Assembly: GCA_905221605.1 (NCBI GenBank)
Contig: CAJNDS010002794.1
Span: 142,501 to 204,500, forward strand
DNA length: 62,000 nucleotides
Direction of reading: 5' to 3'
Source: Symbiodinium natans
Taxonomy: Eukaryota; Sar; Dinophyceae; Suessiales; Symbiodiniaceae
Shown here: positions 23,901-31,738 of the stretch, piece by piece
Position numbering within the stretch: the first letter of the stretch is position 1
How the letters are laid out: the number at the start of each line of letters is the position of its first letter
Translations under genes and position numbers: made by a program
Notes under the pieces: generated by a model
Database searches by the model: none
The model's input: only the letters and a program-made list of their open reading frames with translations
Told to the model about the DNA's origin: nothing

Positions 23901-26900
23901 TCTCCTCCTGACAAAGGAAGCGTAGACTGTTTCACCTTGGGTCGAACTGCACAGGCCCTTCACTCACGTTCAGCTGATAGGACTCCTCCCCGGCTGGCTC
24001 CATCAGCAAGCCTCCCCCTTCAAACTTCGAAAGCGGGGTAATGATGTTCATGCCCCAGTTGTGCACATCCTTGTGGGCCTCTGTCCGCATGTTGATGAAC
24101 AGGGCCACCGCTGAGAAAGAGGCATCTGGTTGGAGTTGTTTCAGGTACTTGGTGAGGACTCTCGTGGTGCAGGGGAAGGCAGATGATGATGACCGGACTC
24201 CCGCCCGACGACCGCCAGCCGCCATCTTCACCTGGTTCACCAAACCGCTTCGGCGCGTCGGTCTTCATTGGTAACAACCCTGCCAGTATTTCCACTTGAT
24301 CCTTCTCCAAAGACTCCTCCTCAAGTAGCGCCCTCGCACACTCCTCGTCCTGCCCAGAAAACAGCCCCAAAAACGAAGCCGGAAACCGCGAATTTTGCAC
24401 GCCAATCGGGCACATTGCCGCCAAGAATTAATGGTGCTGTAGCATCCAAGATGTTTGCACGGACCTTGCTGTGACATTGCCAGGCATTGTAGAAGCCCTT
24501 CTTGCAGAGAATTCGATCATGCTACCTGACGGCATTCTTGCGATACTATCCGGGCCCCTCCTGTTGAAGCCGGACGGTTGACCGCTTGGCGGTACCAAAA
24601 GCAAGCCCACCAATATGGCAAGACCGCTCCGGGCTTTACAGACCACACACCAACGCACCGGCTGGGCAGACACTTGGACTACAACGCTACAACTACACGA
24701 AAAAAGTGGTCCAGCGGGGCCCTCCCCTTTCCTTAATTAGCCTTGTAAAACCCAAACGGGGTGTACGGTCCCACGCAGAAGAACGGAGGGATTTAGCGGG
24801 TCCCACCGAAACCCAGTGCGGTCCCACGCAGAAGAACGCGGGTCCCGCCGAAACCAGGCACGGTCCCACGCAGAAGAACGCGGGCCTCCCCGAAACCCAG
24901 TTCGGTCCCACGCAGAAGAACGCGGGTCCCGCCGGAAGCCGGCACGGTCCCACGCAGAAGAACACGGGTTTAACCGAGACCCGGTACGGTCCCACGCAGA
25001 AGAACGCGGGCCCACCGAGACCCGGCACGGTACCACGCAGAAGAACGCGGGCCCCGCCGATTTTTAGTGCATTCCCACGCAGAAGAACGCGGGTCCCACC
25101 GAAACCCAGTGTGCTCCCGTGCAGAAGAACGCGGGTGCCACGTGGTCTCATAGAAGCTTAGCGCTTTCGAGAAGTAAAACGCTATGAGTGACGTGCCAAG
25201 TTTCCGCGCCGCCGAACAGCTAACTCATCTCTTGAGCTGGTTCAGCAGATGCTCTATGTCCTCCTCCTGAGGCTCTTCCATCATGGGTGGTTTGCGCTTG
25301 CCTACCACTCTTCTGACGGGCTCTGTGACGACGGCCTCAAAGTCAGGCTTACTACCAAGCTTGTCTGAGTCCACGAGGTTCGGGCGCAAGTGCTGGGATG
25401 TCAGATAAGTGCCATCGTCACAACGAACCACATGCCCGCCACGAACATCCGCACTGGGCCCCACATAGTAGCCTGGCTTTCACCGTGAGTTCCAGCGCCG
25501 TAGACCTTGGATCTTAGGTGAACCCTGGAGCCGAAAGGAAGTAGGTCAGCTCCTCGTCCCATAGCGATTTCCCTCTGTGCCCAGGCCGAATAGGTCATGG
25601 CGGCCGTCCAACACGACCGAGGAACGGGTGTCGCGAGGAGAAGCCGTTTCGCTTGATTTTTCATCCATTTGACCGCAGCCTCCGCCCTCCCGTTGCTCTG
25701 TGGTGTACGTAGCAATGGTTCCCCGTTGTAGTAGCCACCGTCTCAAGGCCGTTCCTCTCACCTCCAATCTCGTTTGTCGTCCGAGCGCGCAACGGACGAG
25801 CCACATAGAGGACTTGAAACTCCGGGTCCCCGTCACCAACTTCCTCCCCAAACAACTTCTTGAAGTCCTCATCTGACAATCCAACAGGTGGTTCTTCTTC
25901 TGGAAGCGGTGCAAGGTCCTCCTCTTCTTCCGCCAACATGTCGTCGAAGGAAATGGCGCCCTGTTCTCCGACAAGGTCCTCCACACCCACACCACCTATG
26001 ACGCTCGGCCCCTCCATGACGGGATGAAAGTGATGGCCCTCATCTACACCCTCTTCTTCTGCTAGATCTGGTGCTGATGGTCGTTCTGGGTTTTCTTGGC
26101 CTTCTTTCTTCTTGAAGGACTCGAGCTTCGGAAAGAGGTAAGCTCCCACCAGCATGTAGCGATAGTCCCGGTGATCGGGATCTTCACCATGTTGTCGTAG
26201 TGGTCCGAGGATATCCAGCGACAAGCAGTATGAGCTCGGCGTCTTCACCTTCTTGTGCATTCTTCCCAGTCCTGATGCTTCAACACAGGTACGGCATCTT
26301 CGGTTATACGGAATGTGGTTGTTCCGGATGTGAGTCTTCCAGGCCACCAGCTCCTTGGTACTCAGAGCCTTGAGGAAAGTATCAGGGTTGCTGTCCATCT
26401 TTGCCATCCATTTCGCCCTCTGAACTTCCTCAGGCCTCAGTTTCCACTGCTCCACGGCCTGCGCGAGGGACTCCTTGAACGTTGCCGTCCATCGCCCATC
26501 GCTGACTTTCTTACTCTCATCATTCAACTGCACATGGAGGTTGGTAAGGACGCCGGGAGTCAAGGTCTCCAAGCACATGGCATCCTTGTAGCTTGTGAAG
26601 ATTTTCGCCACTGGTAAGCAGCCATCCTCTTCCTTAGCGAGCTCACCCAGCAGCTTGTCTCCTTCCATCGCCAAGTACACTGGAAAACCCGCTCTCTTCG
26701 TCATCAGCCACATCTGCTTCGCCACCAACTCTTCATCTTCTGCTCCTCGGCAAGGGGGGAGCGCCAACAACACCATCAAGTAATCCTTGTGCAGCGGATC
26801 AGAGAAGAGCTCGATAAGTTCCTGCGGTCTTGCGAAGGTCATAGGCCTTGGAAATCTGGACATCCACTTCAAGCATCGGCCCGAGAGACTTCAACACCCC

Positions 26901-29900
26901 ATGATTGCCTCCTCCAGCGTGCAGATGCAATGTCCAAGGGGCAGCCAAAAGCGTTCGCCGCATTCTCTCTCCTCGATATCGGCATGGCCCTCGCGTACTT
27001 AGCACCAGCATCCACATTGAGAACCACCTCTTCGGCCAAGGCAGCCACGCAGAAGCCGACAACCCCTTGAAAGGAGAATCCTCCGCCTCCGTGGCCCGGA
27101 GCTGGGCAGTCCTTCAACCCGTGTCCAAGAAGTCGAACAGATGCTGCGACCAAGATTGCTCCCTGTCCCAACACCAAAGCAACTTCGCTGAAGACCTTGT
27201 GGCATTCACCAATTGGTTCTTCTTCTCCTCTATGTCCCGGATCAGCTCCAACGCCTGTCCTTCTGTCACAGTCGGGCAGTTGGCGACCATGCGAGGGCGA
27301 ATCTCACCTCGTTGGGGGTGTTGTATCGTCATGCCATCTCGAGTCCACTCCAAATTGCAGTCCAGACTCTCAATGAGCTCGCCGAGAGGGACTATGGGGC
27401 TCGTCTGATCATTCGAGGATAAGAGAGTCCCCATTGAAGTCTGGTAGCTCAACCTCCTTGCCGTCTGCCAATTGGGCCTGCACTTTTGTGGCCGCCTGAA
27501 ACTCTTCCTCTGACCCAATTCTGTACGCGTGCGACGCTCCAGAATCCAGCAAACCCGTTCGACAATCTGCTTCTCGCTCCACTGTGGCCAAAGTCAGGGT
27601 CTTGAGGTTCATCTGTGTCATCTGGCGCAACATCATATAGGCCTCTCTCAAAAGCGACTGAACGTCAGCCTGTGATTCAGTGCCACACGATGACTGCCCA
27701 GATACTACCGACTCTGTGCTTGGCGGAAGGGCATTCATGTCGCAGCCGTTGGTGTTGTCTTCGCTGGGCTCCTGGGGCGTGTTGGGGGCTCCTTCTGGAC
27801 ACGCTGCTTGCTTCCACAAGTGAAGCGTCTGCCCTGCTTCTGTTTCCTGTCAGCATCATGGGAAAACTGACATGATCCTCCCTTTTTGCATCCATTGTCT
27901 GTAAGGAAGAACTTGCAAGGTGTGGACTTCTTCTTGTTGGGGTCGCTCGGAGGCAACGTTGTGGAGGGGGTAGGTTCTGAACGTGTCCCGGTCCCAATCG
28001 CCCTCAAGTTTGTAGCGCCCTTACATCTCCCCTTGAAGGCAACCTGCTCAAACTCAGACAGCAGCGCTTGGTGCAGCTCCTTGACTGTGGCAGTGCAGGG
28101 CTTCGTGTCCACCTCCAGGTTGTATCGGAGGATGCCGATGCGGAACGATATCTCGCTGCTCTCCGTGATGGGCTTTCGAACCATCATGTCCAGGCCCTTC
28201 AGCAACACGCTGGAATCCGGGGGTTGTAGTCCCACATGCTCTGCCCTTCTCAGCCAACGAGACCACCGACGCAGCGCTTCAACGGCCGACTTTCCAAGGC
28301 CTTCAACACTTGCTGTCGCTCCGCTGCTCCTCCTGGTCGATAGAGCACCATCGCCCGAGCCAAGATCTGTAGCGTGCCGGAAAGCCTTGCCGCCATGATC
28401 TCACCCTTCACCGACTCTGGAAGACTAGCCAGGATCATGGATGCTGCTCGTTTGTCCACGCTCGACCACTTGCTGTCTCCAACCTCAGCGCAGGCAAACG
28501 TCTCCGGCCTCAAACTCAGCTTGTCTCGAGTGGAAGCTCGCAAGTATGCCTGGTAATAGGCCTCGAGGGATGTGAGAACTGCGTGCCGCCAAGAAGAGGA
28601 GGAGTTGGAGAGGTCGCCCATCGGGTTCATGAGGCTGTGAAGCCAGTCCCCCACATCTATGGCACTCGTATCCGATGCTTCGGCGAGACGCGGGAGGTCA
28701 ACCCGACCCGGTTTCACCACCTCAGGCTCCGAAGTCCTCGCCTTCAAGCTCGCGGTGCCGACATCTTCGGTGGAGGTGGCGGCGCAGTGCTACCGCTCGA
28801 GATTCGGTGTTGTCCTGGTGCACGTGGGGCCTCCTGGGAAACTCCTGCTCCCCCTGACTGCCTTCCATGTCCAAGGCCAAGAGGTTCACACGCAGAAGCC
28901 CCTGATTCAGGTCTTATCGCTCCACGTTCATGCCTTTCTTGATGCACCTTCAAGCAGGTTGAAACGTACACTACCGGCCACATGGATGCCTCGCTTGCTC
29001 TTCTGCGCGTACACGTTGCACACCAACTTCACCCTGAACGACTTCAGCATGTCGTGGTAGTCCAGCAGGATTGCCTCCACCCATAAGGTCAGAACCCACT
29101 CCACCACCTCGCTCAAGTCCGGGAGGCGTAACGAGCGTGTGCTCAGGATCTCCTGGAGGTCCCACCAGATTGCTGCCACCATCAAGTTGATTCGTGTCCC
29201 GTTGCCGCAGTGAACCTCGAAGTCGGTTGTTTTCTTCTTCCAAGGCCTCCTGGCGTCCTTTAGTCCTCTTGAGCTCCTCCTGGTGGTCCCTCATAGCAGA
29301 CTGAACTTAGTCCAAGATTGCATCACCTGCTCAGCCTCTGGCGTGAACAAGCGTCCTGGATCCTGGGTCCAACTCGCTGGCGGGGAAAGGGTCGGAGTCT
29401 GCCTCGTCGTCCTCTCCAAGATAGCCCTCGCTTGAGTCACCCTGCGTTGAGGCGTTGAAGAAACTCTCCAAGGCGTGCAATCCATACTGGCCCATTGTGT
29501 TGGCGCCCGCTGCCCGTGGAGAACCATCCAACAGTTCCTCTGGAGGAGAAAACCCCGATGGTTAGCCTGAGAGCTCATTGTCACCTCAGCCACAGGCAGT
29601 GCAGCAAATTGTTCCACGGTCGTCGTAGTGGTCATCTCTTGCACTTTACTGTAACTTTAGATCCTTACCTTTTTTGGGTTTAGTGGTTTTTTTGATTAAG
29701 GCAGCGAAAAGTTGCCGGCGCCGTCAGAATGCGTACATCCGCATTCCTAGTGTATGCGTGTCCCACGTTTGTCGTCGCGCCCGGTCCGGTGTCATCAGCT
29801 GTCGTGGCATCCGAAACAGAAGCTGCAGTCGGCCCAGGGATACGTGCGGCGTCAGCAACAGAGTCAGGGGGCGCCACCGACCCATAGGTCGAAAGCGCCC

Positions 29901-31602
29901 GCTGATCCCGAAATCCAGCAACACCATTCATCAGTACCCCGCGTTGGCCACCATCCATTCCGCTCACATCAGCCTCACCGCCGTAGTCGGGACCTCGATC
30001 GTCCCCATCCAAAGCCAAGCCCTGAGCGCTTGGGCTCATAACCTGTTGGCCGGCCGGGCCCAGGTTATGCACTGATTGCATGTCATCAGGTTGGTTGGAG
30101 GACGGCATGGCAATGGGATTATGGCGATCGGACATGGGACTTTCTCACGCACACCACAGCAGACCTGCAATGCTGTAAGTTGCTTATGTCGAGTGTGTGC
30201 TGCCTCTCTATGTCGGATGTTCTGGCCTGTCTCGATTCGAGCCTCCGGCTCTGAAGAGTCGCGCCACAGCAATCAACCTCAGGCAACAAATTCCTTGTCC
30301 CCCTCTCCCTTCATGGTGGCCTTGGCCAAGGTCCGCTGCTTCCACTTGTCTCCCCTCCCCAATTCAAGCATTGCCCCAGGTTTTTCGGGTCCTTGTCTCT
30401 TCTTTGTCTCGTCTGTTTCTCCCTGTTGTCTCTCTGTTGTCTCCCTGTTGTCTCCCTGTTGTCTCCCTGTTGTCTCCCTGTTGTCTCCCTGTTGTCTCCC
30501 TGTTGTCTCCCTGTTGTCTCCCTGTTGTCTCGCTTTATGCCGGTGGCCTTTCCTTCTGTCTCCCTTCGTGTGGGTGGCCTTTGCCAATTCCAGTGCTCCT
30601 TGTCTCGCTTTGTCTCCCTTTGTCTCCCTTTGTCTCCCTCTGCCTCCCTTCTGGACTGTTTGGGGTCTTCGGTGCTGTAATTCCTTTTTTGAGGGAACCT
30701 ATTCATTTTCAAAGGGTTTAACACCCAACTCAGGCCAGTATGTGGAGATCGCGGGCATCCATAGCACCGACTTGTCCGGCTGGCAGCTGGCAGTCTACGC
30801 CAAGCAGCCGCCCAACCCTTTTAATCCATCAGCATCAGATGGAGTGGGCGGCTCTTGGACGTTTAGCAAGGGGTTTAGGATGTATAGGTTTAGGGTTCAG
30901 GGTTTAGGGTTTAGGGTTTAGGGTTTAGGGGTTAACAAGCAAACATGCTGTGAGCTTTGCCCGATAAAAAAGCAGGAACCAAGCCCCATTTTTTTGATGC
31001 CAGGTGTTCTCTCCCGCACGGACACCCTTACTGGGTTCATCGGGAAGAGCGGCGTGGATAACCGAGATCCATGTTACGGTTTCAGTGCGCCACGGCTTGA
31101 GCTTACGGGGCAAACTTCTCGGTCCTCAGCATCCCAAAGGTTGTAAAACTGTACAGGTTGTAAAGGTCCTCCTTGCACTCTAGCCCTAAACTCTCAATAA
31201 CATAGACCTTCACACCAGTCGCTGCCCAGCCCATAGATGTTTCTTATGAAATCCAGGGGCATGTAACATTTGAGGTCCTGTACTACACGGCTTTTGATGC
31301 ACTTGCGGACTATATGGCCATTGCCCTGGTGAACCCTTCGGGCACCGTCACAGAGTTCATCAGCTACGGGGGCGATCCGTTGACGGCATCAGACGGTCCA
31401 GCCAGTGGGATGACTTCGGTGACGATGCTCGACGTTGGACATCTCAACATCGTCCACTTTAACGTGCGCACTCTTCAGCTCGGAGGCAGCGGCACCTGCG
31501 GCCCGGATTTTGTGTGGTCAGGGCCCGCATGGCTCACGCCCGGGTTGAGGAACACGGGGAGCGGTGCGCCCGATGTCCAGCTCTTCAATGAGCCTGCGCC
31601 GC
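20998..31602 (+). CDS. LTD-like domain module B, interrupted by a retrotransposon
   Basis: The first segment starts at about 20998 (RTCASPVWINEIAY) and stops matching at about 21042. The homologous frame resumes at about 30728 (SGQYVEIAGIHSTDLSGWQL, to about 30850), followed by segment 2 (about 31010-31105, TGFIGKSGVDNRDPCYGFSA) and segment 3 (about 31265-31602, MAIALVNPSGTVTEFISYGG, SDGPASGMTS, CGPDFVWSGPAWLTPG). Between the two halves of segment 1 lie a 9.1-kb LTR element and about 570 bp of other DNA. In modules A and C segment 1 is continuous, so the break is specific to B. CAGGCC occurs at both edges (21043-21048 and 30731-30736), but joining there shifts the frame by one base. This copy may therefore be broken, or may use another splice boundary. 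Confidence 0.6.
21163..21316 (-). repeat. 3' LTR of the copia element
   Basis: Matches 30135-30288 apart from about four substitutions, two of them at bases 3-4 of the plus-strand TG end. Confidence 0.93.
21236..22081 (-). CDS. Retroelement C-terminal protein: membrane segments plus SAP-like motif
   Basis: A 281-codon intact frame lies downstream of RNase H and runs into the 3' LTR. Residues about 4-24 (LQLKILAAILTVVSLF) look like a signal or membrane segment and 43-70 (ELMCITMMICALVIG) like a second membrane helix. Basic residues follow. Residues about 170-195 read LMTVEHLRQALRIQG, SGVKGDLAERL, which fits a SAP-type helix-extended-loop-helix DNA-binding motif. A charged tail (RQLRFFLYIWRHR) ends the frame. 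Standard copia elements end after RNase H, so this is an accessory tail. The frame is offset from the RNase H frame; it may originally have been the end of the polyprotein. Its function is unknown. Confidence 0.5.
   Translation of the reverse strand: MATLQLKILAAILTVVSLFTPATGRSLEDEDLKEPIPPVHYFELMCITMMICALVIGCWESAKLVYRWVLRQHRRARKASKLEQMRNLVSRAAQTEVAIQATAADLDETPMTMMEARSPQPAALRRRAEQATSQNSPTTNHDGLSVFSDVPTEVRQNDADLRESLGVARDLLMLMTVEHLRQALRIQGQPTSGVKGDLAERLKNYFGAEEPPAGSMLPSTRQLRFFLYIWRHRNFSGRHHLIWRGLLPKGWSKEECCLRLIAAARLFRAGGSNRDRPEHPT
21317..21325 (-). promoter_or_regulatory. Polypurine tract of the copia element
   Basis: AAGGAGGAG on the minus strand, immediately upstream of the 3' LTR. This is the expected place for the plus-strand primer. 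Confidence 0.7.
21993..22480 (-). pseudogene. Retroelement RNase H (copia type)
   Basis: The frame at 21993-22379 reads QAELYAATQGCNLLDS, then IDNTSAAAMCRGGPGSQRTR and HLKIRAHYF, the second half of a copia RNase H. The first part (YTDAASSL, Asp in the first strand) is in another frame just upstream (about 22390-22420). Frame changes separate it from RT and from the C-terminal protein. Confidence 0.75.
22515..22982 (-). pseudogene. Retroelement reverse transcriptase, C-terminal half
   Basis: Residues 15-18 are YGDD, the RT catalytic box (TYGDDLFYFG). They are followed by RYLGVEVKKEG and GEVSWLAMKTRPDIVFVV, which are hallmark copia RT/thumb motifs. It lies in a different frame from the N-terminal half, so a frameshift of about one base splits the enzyme near 22950. 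Confidence 0.88.
22930..23874 (-). pseudogene. Retroelement reverse transcriptase, N-terminal half
   Basis: A 314-codon frame opens with a coiled-coil-like, Glu/Leu-rich region (about 20-90). It then shows KCRTVICGSF at about 169-177, the first palm Asp in TADIVTSFLL (Asp213), and RPLYGLRESPAIW at about 253-265. All are copia RT landmarks. The start is nominal because the polyprotein continues upstream in another frame. Confidence 0.88.
23885..24424 (-). pseudogene. 2OG-Fe(II) dioxygenase-like block inside the pol region
   Basis: Between integrase and RT, frames covering about 24424-23885 contain FSAVALFINMRTEAHKDVHN (His-Lys-Asp, 24067-24075), then ITPLSKFEGGGLLME, and in a shifted frame VKQSTLPLSGGDRLVLVGY (about 23935-23879). 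This resembles the double-stranded beta-helix of Fe(II)/2-oxoglutarate dioxygenases: HxD, a GG strand, a distal His and an Arg. Here the distal His position reads Gln (codon at 23927-23929), so iron binding would be lost even if the frames were whole. The assignment rests on motif order only. If right, copia pol gained a dioxygenase-like module; TET/JBP-like enzymes are one possible relative. Confidence 0.45.
24766..25140 (+). repeat. 42-bp minisatellite inside the retrotransposon
   Basis: About nine copies of a 42-bp unit with the core GGTCCCACGCAGAAGAACGC. Because the period is a multiple of three, long frames stay open on both strands. It lies between the integrase end and the dioxygenase-like block and is not a known copia part. 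Confidence 0.95.
25225..25715 (-). pseudogene. Retroelement integrase, C-terminal part
   Basis: The frame at 25401-25715 reads TPQSNGRAEAAVKWMKNQAK, which carries the Glu of the DDE triad in the usual NGxxE context. A second frame (25225-25464) reads DVRGGHVVRCDDGTYLTSQH, typical of the region after the core. A stop follows at about 25226. Frameshifts separate these pieces. Confidence 0.75.
25661..26872 (-). pseudogene. Retroelement pre-integrase zinc motif and integrase core
   Basis: A 403-codon frame. Residues 181-196 form an HHCC-like site (His181, His186, Cys193, Cys196), and LSLDILGP gives the first catalytic Asp at 220, followed by DYRYMLVGAYLFP. An acidic insert (about 250-360) precedes a stretch (YVARPLRARTTNEI) after which the second Asp and its context are missing. 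The frame then shifts into the NGRAE part. So the core lost an internal segment and could not be active. Confidence 0.82.
27114..27518 (-). pseudogene. Retroelement pol segment between protease and integrase
   Basis: The continuation of the polyprotein in a shifted frame (LGELIESLDCNLEWTRDG, QHPQRGEIRPRMVANCP, ALELIRDIEEKK). Similar linker sequence follows the protease in copia pol. No catalytic site of its own is seen. Confidence 0.55.
27409..27819 (-). pseudogene. Retroelement aspartic protease
   Basis: Residues 89-100 read GLLDSGASHAYR, the retropepsin active-site loop (Asp-Ser-Gly at 92-94). An Asp/Ser/Gln-rich linker precedes it. A frameshift separates it from the CCCH segment upstream and another follows near 27410. 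Confidence 0.82.
27735..28235 (-). pseudogene. Retroelement Gag segment with CCCH zinc finger
   Basis: Residues 107-126 fit C-x8-C-x5-C-x3-H exactly (Cys107, Cys116, Cys122, His126), preceded by a Lys-rich stretch and followed by RKQKQGRRFTCG. Copia Gag normally has a CCHC knuckle. A CCCH finger in its place is a feature I associate with dinoflagellate copia elements. It probably bound nucleic acid. Confidence 0.8.
28250..28747 (-). pseudogene. Retroelement Gag core
   Basis: Reads DVGDWLHSLMNPMGDLSNSS, then LEAYYQAYLRASTRDKLSL, which resembles the UBN2/copia-type Gag capsid region: DWL, then a Tyr/Trp-rich helix and an RL-L pair. It ends at a stop and continues in another frame at 27735-28235. 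Confidence 0.7.
28971..29644 (-). pseudogene. Retroelement Gag N-terminal region, several frames
   Basis: Three shifted frames carry pieces: an acidic stretch (LESFFNASTQGDSSEGYLGE, about 29470), then TPEAEQVMQSWTKFSLL (about 29320), then a coiled-coil-like RDHQEELKRTKGRQEALEEE (from 29291). Heptad Leu/Glu spacing suggests oligomerisation. Confidence 0.55.
29680..30135 (-). CDS. First ORF of the copia element
   Basis: A 151-codon frame rich in Asp, Pro, Gln and Gly without a known motif. Its ATG straddles the 5' LTR edge: the A pairs with 30135, the last LTR base on this strand, and the TG lies in the internal region. No room is left for a separate leader. It may be the N terminus of Gag, cut off by a stop at 29680. 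Confidence 0.5.
   Translation of the reverse strand: MSDRHNPIAMPSSNQPDDMQSVHNLGPAGQQVMSPSAQGLALDGDDRGPDYGGEADVSGMDGGQRGVLMNGVAGFRDQRALSTYGSVAPPDSVADAARIPGPTAASVSDATTADDTGPGATTNVGHAYTRNADVRILTAPATFRCLNQKNH
30135..30288 (-). repeat. 5' LTR of the copia element
   Basis: A direct repeat of 21163-21316. AATTC follows on the plus strand at 30289-30293 and matches the copy at 21158-21162. Confidence 0.93.
30423..30535 (+). repeat. 11-bp minisatellite (TGTTGTCTCCC)n
   Basis: About ten tandem copies, followed by shorter TTTGTCTCCC repeats at about 30606-30640. It lies just outside the retroelement, in the DNA that splits LTD module B. Confidence 0.95.
30880..30931 (-). repeat. Short interstitial telomere-like array (TTTAGGG)n
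   Basis: About six units, the first few imperfect. It lies between segments 1 and 2 of LTD module B, so probably in an intron. Confidence 0.85.
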
Positions 31603-31738
31603 CGCGGTCGTGCGTGTGCCTGTGGCAGCATGTGCGCAGACATAGGAGCTTCTCATGTTCCTTCACATGCACCTGAAAAATATCAGGAATATCATCGGAA
31701 TATCAGGAATAGAGAAAATAAGGGATGCACAGCCGGTG

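Larger units (their letters stand above)
21163..30288 (-). mobile_element. Ty1/copia-type LTR retrotransposon, full-length but decayed
   Basis: The element has 154-bp direct terminal repeats (21163-21316 and 30135-30288), TG...CA ends and a perfect 5-bp target duplication AATTC (21158-21162 and 30289-30293). A purine tract, AAGGAGGAG on the minus strand (21317-21325), sits directly before the 3' LTR. The coding order on minus is Gag, CCCH finger, protease, integrase, dioxygenase-like block, reverse transcriptase, RNase H and an extra C-terminal protein. Integrase before RT is the copia order. Many frame changes, a deletion in the integrase core and a minisatellite insertion show it cannot now encode an intact polyprotein. 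No canonical TGG-type primer-binding site is visible next to the 5' LTR. The two LTRs differ at four positions by eye, so it is not very recent. Confidence 0.93.

Noticed and set aside
24586-25161. Plus and minus frames with 14-residue repeats (RSHAEERG)
   Set aside because: Product of the 42-bp minisatellite inside a dead retrotransposon.
30279-30724. Minus frames with NRETTGRQQGD repeats
   Set aside because: Translation of the 11-bp TGTTGTCTCCC minisatellite.
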